The translations under genes were made by a program, and so were the position numbers. The notes under the pieces were generated by a model. It was not told the DNA's origin, made no database searches, and saw nothing but the letters and a program-made list of their open reading frames with translations. Source: Desulfatibacillaceae bacterium (GTDB taxonomy: Bacteria; Desulfobacterota; Desulfobacteria; Desulfobacterales; Desulfatibacillaceae). Taken from it: DNA of 8,403 bases. How positions within the stretch are numbered: the stretch's first letter is position 1; every line of letters starts with the position of its first letter. Below, in pieces: positions 1 through 6,570 of this stretch. The stretch is from the NCBI GenBank assembly GCA_030018745.1, contig JASEHB010000082.1, positions 1-8,403 on the forward strand. Reading direction: 5' to 3'.

Positions 1-3000
1 CAAATGCTCCGAGGACTGGGCGCCAAGCCCTGCCACAGCTTTTTGGAGGGCTTCCTCAAAGGGGGATGCCTTTTTCTGCTTTGCTTTGTCCCTGGTAAGG
101 TTCTGGACGCCGCGTTGCGCCCTTACTGTAACAGCTTTGAGATAGCGGGGAAGCTGGGCAATGCGCCCGGAATCGTAGAGCAGCATGAATCGTTGCGGCA
201 CAAGCTTTTGCAAATCTGCCGCCCTTTGGGAAAGGAAGGCCACCACAGGCGGATGCTCCTCATTGGCAGCCTTTAGCCCTGATATTTCTCCGTGCGCATG
301 GGCAAGGGCGTTTAGCACAACTTGGGCCTCCTGCTTTTTTTCAAGGGCATGGGGCCCAAGCCTTGGGCCAATCTCAAGAGCATGGGCCTCCATGTGGCCA
401 ATGGAGCGGATGTCCTTTTCAAACAGGTCCTTAAAAAGGCGCTCCAAAACAGCCGTTTCAACAGATGCCGCTCCTCCGGCAAGCATTGCCGCCTTTGCCT
501 GGGCAGGGGAAAGGGCAAGATTTTTTTCAACAAGCTTCAATTCCTTTTTAAAATGCCCCTGCAAAAGGGCGCTTACACCGGCAAGATGCGCTTTTTGGGC
601 TTGTTGGGGGTTTTGAAAAAGCTTGACCTGCACGCCGTCTTTTTTGTTGATCCAAAGGCCAGGGTAAGCCATCAAGGCTCCGCCTTTGCCCTGGGCAAGG
701 GTGAGGCTTTGGGGCAGATCCGGCAGTTGGCTCATGTCTGCAACCGGCTTTTCCCATTGTGCAACAGCTTTTTGCCATACTGCCGGGGCAGGGCTGTCAT
801 GCTCTTTGGCCTGGTCAGCAAGAATGCTCACATCCCTGGCTGCTGCAATTTGCCTGCCCTGGTGATCCACAAGCAAAATCCGGGTTTTCAGGTAATCGGG
901 CAGGGATTCAACAGGCCAGGCTTGGGCAGGCACAGCCACCCCGAAAAGCTCATGCACAATTTCTGAAAGCTGGCTTGCAAGGGGAGCCTGGGATTCGGGC
1001 TTGAGCAGGCGAGCCACAGGCCCTGCCTTGTCTTTTACAGGCACAAGCTGTTTGCGGTATTTTTTTTCCAGGCCCCGCAAAAGGGCTTCCACCTTTTCCT
1101 CCAAAAAACCCGGCACAACCCACAGGGCGGCTTCCGGGGCTATGTTGGCCAGTCGGCTCTGGGGTACCACCAGGGTTGCCCCGTCATCGTCCTTGCCGGG
1201 AGCAAAGGTATAGCGCAGGCGAAAGTTCTCGCCGGATATCCTGGCCTGGTCTGGAAACTGGGCCAGATGGCTCCAGTCAGGTGCATCCAGAAGCAGATCC
1301 TGCTCGCTCATTTTAAGGGCCTTATCGCCTTTAAGGTCCTTTATGCGCTTTTTAAGGCTGGCAACATCAAAAACCCCTCCCAGGCGTTGCCGGTAAAAGT
1401 CGCTTATGGCTTCATCCGGCACAAGGATATCCCGCTGGCGGAGCTTTTCCTCGATTCTTAAAATTTTGTCCCTTAATTTTTTGTTGTGCTCCAGAAAGCC
1501 AAATTCCTGCCTCATGCGGCCCTGCACAAGGGCCTGCTCAATAAAGATGCTGCTCGCCTCCTCCGGGCGCACAGGCCCGTAGCGCACTGTCCGGCCCTCC
1601 ACAATGGGCAGGCCGAAAAGGGTGAGGCGCGCATCTGCCACCACTTCGCCCCGCTGGGGGTCAAAGCGCGGATGGCGAAAGGAAGTTCTGACCAGGTTTC
1701 CGGCAAGCTCTTCAAGCCATTTGGGGTCAATGCAGGCAGCCATGCGGGCGAAAAGGCGGGATGTCTCCACCATTTCCGCTGCCACAATCCATGTGCCGCC
1801 CCTGTTGAAAAGCCCGGACCCTGGAAAGAGCATCACCTCCCTGCCCTTGGCAGCCAGGTAGAGATTTTTGCCCTCTTTGGCAAAAGCCACCTGGGAAAGG
1901 TATCCTGCTGTTACGCTCTGGTGAAGGGCCGCATAAAGGGCCTCGTCCATTGGGGGCAGAACAGGCCAGGCCGGGGGTTTGCCGGAGATGAGATTTTCTT
2001 CGGCAAGTATGGAAAAAAGCTGGGACCAGATATCGCGCCATTCCCGCATTCGCCGGAAGCTCAAAAAGTGCTCCTTGCAGAACTTGCGGGCCTGGTTTGC
2101 GCTGCCAGCTTCCTTCCAGAAGGAAAAAAAGCCATTCCAGATATTTATAAGGGTCACAAAATCCGAGCGGGTATCCACAAACCGGGCATGGGCTGCATCT
2201 GCCTGCCCCTCCTGGCCGGGAGGCCGCAGACGGCAATCCTGGGTGGCAAGGGCCGCGGCCACAACAAGGGCGTGGGCCAGGCATCCGCGCTCGGATGAGG
2301 CAAGCAGTATTCGCGCAATTCTCGGATCAATGGGCAGCCTTGCCATTATCCGGCCGGTTTTTGTAAGAACAGGCTGGCCTTTGCGCCCTCCCGACTCTAT
2401 TGCGGAAAGCTCCTCAAGCACGGCAAAGCCGTCTGCAATGCTTTTTTCCTTTGGCCTGTCCACAAAGGGGAATCTTTTAACATCCCCAAGGTTAAGGGAG
2501 ATCATGCGCAAAATTATCTGTGCAAGGTTGCTGCGCAATATTTCCGGCGGCGTGAACCGGGGTCGGGCAAGAAAGTCCTTTTCATCATACAGGCGCAGGC
2601 AGAGGCCGTTTTGGACACGCCCGCAACGGCCCTTGCGCTGGTCTGCGCTTGCCTGGGAAACCCTCTCAATGGGCAGGCTTGTGGTTCGGGTACCCGGATT
2701 GTAGCGCAGAATGCGCGCCAGGCCGGTATCCACAACAAATTTTATGTTGGGCAGGGTTAGGGATGTTTCTGCAACATTTGTGGCCACAGTAACGGTTATT
2801 CCCCTGTGAGGCTCAAAAACCCTTGCCTGCTCCGGGCCGGGAAGGGCCGCATAAAGGGGCAGAATCCGCACGCCGGGGAAATTCCGCCCGGCAATAAGCT
2901 CGCATGTTTCCAGAATATCCTGGGCTGTGGGCATGAAAACCAGGATGTCTCCCATTGGCCCCCGCCCGGCAAAAATCATGTCAACTGCTGATGCTGCGGC

Positions 3001-3900
3001 CTCCACAAAATTGGTTTCGCCAGCCTCCTCCTTGAAGTCCTCCACAGGAAAATAGACAGTCTCCACAGGGTACATTCTGCCTGAAACCTCTATGATGGGG
3101 GCATTGTCAAAGGCCTGGGAGAACTTTTCCGTGTCAAGGGTGGCGGAAGTGATGACGATTTTCAGATCCGGCCTTTTGGGTGCAAGGCTGCGGAGAATAC
3201 CCAGCACAAAGTCAATGTTTGCGCTGCGCTCGTGGGCCTCGTCAACTATGATGGTGTCATAGGCGGCAAGAAGCGGGTCCTGCTGGGTTTCGGCAAGGAG
3301 TATGCCGTCTGTCATGACCTTTATGTAGGGGACTTTTCGCCGGGTGCCAACTTCGTCAAAGCGGATTTTATATCCAACGCTTTTGCCCGGCTCCTCCAAA
3401 AGCTCCTGGGCAATGCGCCGGGCAACTGTAACCGCTGCTATTCTGCGGGGCTGGGTGCAGCCTATCATGCCCCTTGTTCCTTGCCCTGCCTCAATGCACA
3501 TCTTGGGAATCTGGGTGGTTTTGCCGGAGCCTGTTTCTCCTGTAATGACAACAACCTGATTTTTTTTGATGGCCTCAACAATGTCATCTTTGCGGCTGGA
3601 AATGGGCAGCTCTGGCGGGTAGGATGGCCTGGGCGCACCAGCAAGGCGGATGCGGCAGGTCTGGGCGCTTGACCTGGCCCGGCGGTTCAGGCGGGAAATG
3701 GCGTCCTGGCGCTGCTTTTGGGAGATGCCGGGGCCTTTTAGGTTTTCAAGCTCCTTTGCAATGGCCAGGGCGTCTTTGGCCATGACAAGATTTGCATCCA
3801 CGCCAAGACCTTCAAGCCCGCCCTTAAAAAAGGGGCTGCCTTTTTTGGGCAAAGGGCGCTTTCCGGTCTTTTTCTTGGGGGTTGGGTCAGGGCTGTTCAT
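1..3900 (-). CDS. hrpA: ATP-dependent RNA helicase HrpA (DEAH-box), 3' end beyond the window
   Basis: DEAH/RHA helicase that uses ATP to remodel RNA. In other bacteria HrpA acts in mRNA processing and rescue of stalled ribosomes in the cytoplasm. The frame is open for all 1300 visible codons and runs off the left edge. By comparison with E. coli HrpA as I recall it (about 1300 residues), roughly 40-50 C-terminal residues are missing. Visible motifs: Walker A GETGSGKTT (121-129), DEAH box (220-223), SAT (252-254), motif V TNVAETSLT (374-382) and motif VI QRKGRCGR (421-428). They are followed by an HA2-type region around LPIDPR (522-527), the HrpA-typical FPGSGLF (692-698) and a long C-terminal DUF3418-type region. 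All catalytic motifs are intact. The start ATG (3898-3900) lies inside the end of the upstream transglycosylase gene (14-base overlap). A TTG directly before it is the only other upstream start, because an in-frame stop follows at 3913-3915. No good Shine-Dalgarno sequence is present, so coupled translation is likely. The first 28 residues are lysine/proline-rich and Walker A sits about 25 residues later than in E. coli. Confidence 0.96.
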   Translation of the reverse strand, partial: MNSPDPTPKKKTGKRPLPKKGSPFFKGGLEGLGVDANLVMAKDALAIAKELENLKGPGISQKQRQDAISRLNRRARSSAQTCRIRLAGAPRPSYPPELPISSRKDDIVEAIKKNQVVVITGETGSGKTTQIPKMCIEAGQGTRGMIGCTQPRRIAAVTVARRIAQELLEEPGKSVGYKIRFDEVGTRRKVPYIKVMTDGILLAETQQDPLLAAYDTIIVDEAHERSANIDFVLGILRSLAPKRPDLKIVITSATLDTEKFSQAFDNAPIIEVSGRMYPVETVYFPVEDFKEEAGETNFVEAAASAVDMIFAGRGPMGDILVFMPTAQDILETCELIAGRNFPGVRILPLYAALPGPEQARVFEPHRGITVTVATNVAETSLTLPNIKFVVDTGLARILRYNPGTRTTSLPIERVSQASADQRKGRCGRVQNGLCLRLYDEKDFLARPRFTPPEILRSNLAQIILRMISLNLGDVKRFPFVDRPKEKSIADGFAVLEELSAIESGGRKGQPVLTKTGRIMARLPIDPRIARILLASSERGCLAHALVVAAALATQDCRLRPPGQEGQADAAHARFVDTRSDFVTLINIWNGFFSFWKEAGSANQARKFCKEHFLSFRRMREWRDIWSQLFSILAEENLISGKPPAWPVLPPMDEALYAALHQSVTAGYLSQVAFAKEGKNLYLAAKGREVMLFPGSGLFNRGGTWIVAAEMVETSRLFARMAACIDPKWLEELAGNLVRTSFRHPRFDPQRGEVVADARLTLFGLPIVEGRTVRYGPVRPEEASSIFIEQALVQGRMRQEFGFLEHNKKLRDKILRIEEKLRQRDILVPDEAISDFYRQRLGGVFDVASLKKRIKDLKGDKALKMSEQDLLLDAPDWSHLAQFPDQARISGENFRLRYTFAPGKDDDGATLVVPQSRLANIAPEAALWVVPGFLEEKVEALLRGLEKKYRKQLVPVKDKAGPVARLLKPESQAPLASQLSEIVHELFGVAVPAQAWPVESLPDYLKTRILLVDHQGRQIAAARDVSILADQAKEHDSPAPAVWQKAVAQWEKPVADMSQLPDLPQSLTLAQGKGGALMAYPGLWINKKDGVQVKLFQNPQQAQKAHLAGVSALLQGHFKKELKLVEKNLALSPAQAKAAMLAGGAASVETAVLERLFKDLFEKDIRSIGHMEAHALEIGPRLGPHALEKKQEAQVVLNALAHAHGEISGLKAANEEHPPVVAFLSQRAADLQKLVPQRFMLLYDSGRIAQLPRYLKAVTVRAQRGVQNLTRDKAKQKKASPFEEALQKAVAGLGAQSSEHL

Positions 3901-4822
3901 CAAAAATGATGCTTATGCTTCTGCGGCCCGATTCCTCAACACTTTCCATAACGCGCAAAGGCGTATCCCGCTGCTGGAGCAAGGATTCGTCCTGGCCGGA
4001 CGACAGGGTCTGACGGGATGCGGCCGGTTCAGGTTCAGCAGCCTGGGCCGGAGCAGGAACAAAGACCGGAACGCGGGCCGGGGCAGCTTGGGCGGCAGGC
4101 TGCTCCGGGGGGCTGGCGCCTTCCTTGACCTGGGCAGGGGAAGGCGCAACCTGCCGCAAGCCCTGGGATGGAGCGCTCCGTACGGGCGCTCCCCTGCTTT
4201 CCATGCTCTGGCGGATTGCATAATACTCATTCATCACCTTTGCAGCATACTGCCGAGTTTCGGTGATTGAAGGGATGTCGTTTTCCCCGCCCTCGTTAAC
4301 CCTGTTGGGGCCTGCGTTGTAGGCAGCCAGGGCAAGGATTATGTTGCCCTTGTATTGGGCAAGGAGCTTTGACAGGTAGCGGGAGCCTCCAAGAATATTC
4401 TGCCTGGGGTCAAAAGGCTCCAGAACCCCCAGCTCAAAAAGGTTGGCGGGCATTATCTGCATAAGCCCCAGCGCTCCGGCAGGAGAGACGGCATAGATGT
4501 TGAAATCCGACTCAACCTTTATGATGGCCTTGATGAGGGCAAAATCAAGGCCTGTTTCCTTGGCTGCCTCCTCAATTAAGGGGTCGAACTGGTTGAAGGC
4601 GGGCGCAGGCTTGGACCGGGGTGCGGTGGAGCGCAGAAAAATCTGGTACCGGTCATCCGGAGGCGCATTGGTAAAATGGGACACGCCCCTCTCATCCACA
4701 AAGCGGTAAATGTCGCCTTCTGTACCCTGTGCAACAGGGGCAGCAACAAAAAGCAAAAGCACGGCAACTAAAACAGTTGCAGCCCCTGCCTTGCCGGTTC
4801 CTGAAATGCTCCGGTAGATCAT
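3887..4822 (-). CDS. lytic transglycosylase (SLT domain) with N-terminal DUF4124 and Pro/Ala-rich tail
   Basis: Predicted exported murein lytic transglycosylase, 311 residues, which would cleave the MurNAc-GlcNAc bond of peptidoglycan and form 1,6-anhydromuropeptides. In order: a signal peptide (positive n-region, hydrophobic core about 15-30, likely cleavage near 31-34); a DUF4124-like segment at 37-60 (YRFVDERGVSHFTN); then the SLT (Slt70/MltC-like, family 1) fold. In the SLT domain the catalytic glutamate is E104 in KVESDFN, followed by GLMQIMP (119-125), AYNAGP (167-172) and the closing TRQYAAKV (189-196), all intact. Residues about 205-290 are rich in Pro, Ala and Gln and look disordered. 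The C-terminal end, RRSISIIFDEQP, is more ordered in character. The start ATG shares one base with the stop of the upstream cNMP/PilZ gene (TGATG), which implies coupled translation. The gene's own end overlaps hrpA. The exact subfamily and substrate preference cannot be read from the sequence alone. Confidence 0.93.
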   Translation of the reverse strand: MIYRSISGTGKAGAATVLVAVLLLFVAAPVAQGTEGDIYRFVDERGVSHFTNAPPDDRYQIFLRSTAPRSKPAPAFNQFDPLIEEAAKETGLDFALIKAIIKVESDFNIYAVSPAGALGLMQIMPANLFELGVLEPFDPRQNILGGSRYLSKLLAQYKGNIILALAAYNAGPNRVNEGGENDIPSITETRQYAAKVMNEYYAIRQSMESRGAPVRSAPSQGLRQVAPSPAQVKEGASPPEQPAAQAAPARVPVFVPAPAQAAEPEPAASRQTLSSGQDESLLQQRDTPLRVMESVEESGRRSISIIFDEQP

Positions 4823-5514
4823 CAGGGTAACCTGCTGTCAGAAAGAACTGAATTGAGCCGCTTTCTGTCCGAATCGCTCATCTGCGTAAACTCAACACCC
4901 ATGCCCACGGGCCTGGCCACAGGATCGTTTGTTTCCGTGCGGATCCAGCGCACCACAGCTCTTGCCGTTAAGCTTTGGGCGTGGTCAGGCAGGTTGATGT
5001 TAAGCTCGAAATAGGTGTCCACAGGCAGCGGCATGGGGGTCTTTACAAAAAGGCCTGACTTGCTCAAATTAAGAGTCTGGGCCTTTACAAGGGCCTCGCG
5101 GCTTTTGAAGGAAAGGGACAGGGCCATATCCTTGCGCACATCCCTGCGGGCGCTGGTCTGGCCCACGCAGGCATCCGTGGTTTTTTTAAGGCGCACGGCA
5201 AGGCTGCGAACCAGAAGCCGAAACCCCTCGGACATGCGGTTGTATTCCTCGTCAAGCACGGAGCGGTCCAGAATGCCAAGCACAGTGTTATCCAGGGCCT
5301 TTGCAGTGGCCGTTCGCTTGAAACCGCCGATAAAGGCCAGCTCACCGAAAAGCTCTCCCTCGCGCAATACGGAAACCACCACCGGCTTGCCATCCACAGA
5401 TTTGGAAAGCTCGACAGCGCCGGATTCCACAAAATAAATCCAGTCTCCGGAGCTGCCTTCCTCGAAGATGATCTGGCCCTTTTCATATGTTTCTTCGCAG
5501 GTGGTAAGAATCAT
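4822..5514 (-). CDS. cyclic nucleotide-binding (CRP-type sensor) domain fused to a PilZ domain
   Basis: A 230-residue cytoplasmic sensor protein with two ligand-binding modules and no visible DNA-binding helix-turn-helix. Residues about 5-110 form a CAP_ED/cNMP-binding beta-barrel. The phosphate-binding cassette is FGELAFIGGFKRTAT, with G57, E58, R67 and T68 where cAMP or cGMP binders keep Gly-Glu and Arg-Ser/Thr. Residues about 120-225 form a PilZ domain with both c-di-GMP motifs: RxxxR (R123-R127) and NxSxxG (N149-S151-G154). It could therefore bind a cyclic mononucleotide and c-di-GMP and act by protein-protein contact; this is inferred from motifs. The ATG at 5514 is the only usable start: no ATG, GTG or TTG occurs before the upstream in-frame stop (about 5578-5580). 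The Shine-Dalgarno sequence is weak (GGAAAAG). It is the first gene of a likely operon with the lytic transglycosylase (1-base overlap) and hrpA. Confidence 0.9.
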   Translation of the reverse strand: MILTTCEETYEKGQIIFEEGSSGDWIYFVESGAVELSKSVDGKPVVVSVLREGELFGELAFIGGFKRTATAKALDNTVLGILDRSVLDEEYNRMSEGFRLLVRSLAVRLKKTTDACVGQTSARRDVRKDMALSLSFKSREALVKAQTLNLSKSGLFVKTPMPLPVDTYFELNINLPDHAQSLTARAVVRWIRTETNDPVARPVGMGVEFTQMSDSDRKRLNSVLSDSRLP

Positions 5515-5571
5515 TGCTTTTCCAGTTCCAGCAGAGCCGGTTTTTTTCCGGAGGCCGCACGAGGAATAGGC

Positions 5572-5592
5572 GGGGTTTCAACCAAAAACCCC
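5572..5592 (-). repeat. perfect 7-bp inverted repeat in the operon leader
   Basis: On the minus strand GGGGTTT (5592-5586) and AAACCCC (5578-5572) form a perfect 7-bp stem with a 7-base loop. It lies just downstream of the proposed transcription start of the cNMP/PilZ operon. No U-run follows, so it is not a simple rho-independent terminator. It may be a 5'-UTR stabilising or regulatory hairpin. Confidence 0.4.
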
Positions 5593-5603
5593 TCAAATAA
5601 AAT

Positions 5604-5615
5604 TAACTTAAGTTA
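5604..5615. promoter_or_regulatory. perfect 12-bp palindrome, candidate operator
   Basis: TAACTTAAGTTA equals its own reverse complement across 5604-5615. It covers the proposed minus-strand -10 element and the first bases of the spacer, where a bound repressor would block RNA polymerase. No regulator family is identified from the sequence. An AT-rich palindrome of this size could also arise by chance. Confidence 0.35.
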
Positions 5616-5633
5616 TCAGGCCCCTGTTGTCAA
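5605..5633 (-). promoter_or_regulatory. candidate sigma70 promoter for the cNMP/PilZ-transglycosylase-hrpA operon
   Basis: Read on the minus strand there is a perfect -35 TTGACA (5633-5628), a 17-base spacer and a -10 TAAGTT (5610-5605). The -10 matches the consensus at its three most important positions (T1, A2, T6). Transcription would start near 5598 and give a leader of about 84 bases before the ATG at 5514. The spacing and position fit, but the -10 is imperfect and no start site is known. Confidence 0.45.
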
Positions 5634-5693
5634 TGGAGCGTGTCACAGTCCAGCACAACCCGGCATGAAGGATTCCCCCAAAAAGGCATAAAT

Positions 5694-5717
5694 CATTGCA
5701 TTGTACCGCATTGCAAT
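5694..5717. repeat. CATTG direct repeats with ATTGCA/TGCAAT inverted arms
   Basis: CATTG occurs three times (from 5694, 5699 and 5709), and GCATTG recurs with a 10-base period (5698 and 5708). ATTGCA (5695-5700) and TGCAAT (5712-5717) are inverted arms 11 bases apart. Helically phased repeats in an intergenic region can be protein-binding sites. No specific factor is recognised. Confidence 0.3.
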
Positions 5718-5794
5718 ACACAGTCAGCTGTGGCATAGAGAGCATGATGATTAAAAGCGCTGTTGCCGGAAAAGCTCTTTGCGGCAAACTTGGT

Positions 5795-5827
5795 AAAGCT
5801 CCCGCATTTTCAGACGGGGCTTTTTTT
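5795..5827 (+). terminator. rho-independent terminator-like hairpin with T-run
   Basis: AAAGC-T-CCCG (5795-5804) pairs with CGGGGCTTT (5815-5823) as a 9-bp stem with one bulged T at 5800 and a 10-base loop. The GC-rich stem runs into seven consecutive T residues (5821-5827). The T-run is on the plus strand, so it would stop plus-strand transcription about 90 bases before the nitroreductase start. No recognised plus-strand gene precedes it. It may end a small RNA or act as an attenuator. Confidence 0.55.
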
Positions 5828-5915
5828 CAACCCGCATCCCCCCTGTGGTTTTAAATGCATACTCCCCAGTGCGCCAATTCTTTGAAATATCCGGGCAAGC
5901 CAAGGGTGAAAGACA

Positions 5916-6500
5916 ATGGACTTTGACAGCTTTGCCGGTCTTGTGATTGCCAGCCGCACCTGCCGCCGCTTTGAGCAGGATTACCTGATTGCGCCCACGG
6001 ATCTGGAGCAGCTTGTGGAGCTTGCAAGGCTATGCCCTTCTGCGGGAAACCTTCAGCCCTTGAAGTTTGTTGTGTGCAGCGAGCCGGACAAATGCGAGCG
6101 GATTTTTCCTCACCTGGGCTGGGCTGCCTACCTCACCAACTGGGCAGGGCCGGAGCAGGGCGAGCGCCCGTCTGCATACATAATCATCCTGTGTGATACC
6201 AGCATTGCCTCCCATCCGGGCTGCGACCACGGCATAGCAGCCCAGACCATTCTTCTGGGGGCAAGGGCAAAGGGCCTTGCAGGGGTTATGATAGGCGCAG
6301 TTAACATCCAGGGCCTTTCCCTGCTGCTGGCACTTGAGGAGAATATGCATATAGTCCTTGCCATAGCCCTTGGCAAACCAAAGGAGAAGGTGGTGCTTGA
6401 GCAGCTTGGCCCTTCCGGGGACATCCGCTACTGGCGGGACGAAAAGGATATTCACCATGTTCCCAAAAGGCCCCTTAATGATATTCTGATCTACTACTGA
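5916..6500 (+). CDS. nitroreductase-family FMN-dependent oxidoreductase
   Basis: A 194-residue protein of the nitroreductase/NADH-oxidase-like flavoprotein superfamily, cytoplasmic with no signal peptide. These enzymes usually bind FMN as dimers and reduce nitro compounds, quinones or other electrophiles with NAD(P)H. Visible family signatures are SRTCRRF (13-19, the SRRSxRxF-type FMN phosphate-binding segment), PSAGNLQP (41-48, the PSxxNxQPW motif), and DHGIAAQTILLGARAKGL (104-121), the helix typical of the family. The C-terminal region RYWRDEKD is conserved-looking but has no assigned role here. The start ATG has a good Shine-Dalgarno sequence (GGTGA, 5905-5909) six bases upstream. The physiological substrate cannot be told from the sequence. 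The gene is probably the first of a unit with pckA 70 bases downstream, though any regulation by the upstream terminator-like hairpin is unproven. Confidence 0.9.
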   Translation: MDFDSFAGLVIASRTCRRFEQDYLIAPTDLEQLVELARLCPSAGNLQPLKFVVCSEPDKCERIFPHLGWAAYLTNWAGPEQGERPSAYIIILCDTSIASHPGCDHGIAAQTILLGARAKGLAGVMIGAVNIQGLSLLLALEENMHIVLAIALGKPKEKVVLEQLGPSGDIRYWRDEKDIHHVPKRPLNDILIYY

Positions 6501-6558
6501 CAAAGCTAAACCTTACCGGCCAGGGGCGTCAGCCTCCTTGCCCTTCAACTACAAGAAA

Positions 6559-6564
6559 AAGGAG
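6559..6564 (+). promoter_or_regulatory. ribosome binding site that fixes the pckA start at GTG 6571
   Basis: AAGGAG at 6559-6564 is followed by six T residues and then GTG at 6571-6573, giving near-ideal spacing. The in-frame TTG at 6538 has only pyrimidine-rich sequence (GTCAGCCTCC) before it and no Shine-Dalgarno match. Confidence 0.8.
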
Positions 6565-6570
6565 TTTTTT

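Larger units (their letters stand above)
5515..5915. other. divergent intergenic region between the two gene groups
   Basis: These 401 bases separate the minus-strand cNMP/PilZ operon from the plus-strand nitroreductase gene. I see no convincing protein gene here. The region is more AT-rich than its flanks. It contains a minus-strand sigma70-like promoter (5605-5633), a perfect 12-bp palindrome (5604-5615), a leader hairpin (5572-5592), CATTG-type repeats (5694-5717), a small hairpin (5763-5787) and a plus-strand terminator-like hairpin with T-run (5795-5827). A 36-codon frame (5744-5854, plus) exists but is weakly supported. No convincing sigma70 promoter for the nitroreductase could be placed between 5828 and 5903. 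Confidence 0.7.

Noticed and set aside
1486..2298. Long open frame of about 270 codons on the plus strand, and several shorter ones antisense to hrpA
   Set aside because: The minus strand encodes conserved HrpA sequence through the whole stretch without interruption. The plus-strand frames show no recognisable domain, and they follow from the codon bias of the GC-rich helicase gene.
5536..5555. GCCGG-T7-CCGG hairpin candidate near the sensor gene start
   Set aside because: The stem is only four base pairs with a homopolymer loop. On neither strand does a T-run follow the stem, so it is not a credible terminator.
5665..5691. Eight-codon frame MKDSPKKA in the intergenic region
   Set aside because: It is too short, lacks a ribosome binding site, and has no supporting context.
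6501..6570. Possible terminator or promoter between the nitroreductase and pckA genes
   Set aside because: I found no stable GC-rich stem with a T-run and no convincing -35/-10 pair in these 70 bases. The six T residues at 6565-6570 are the ribosome-binding-site spacer.
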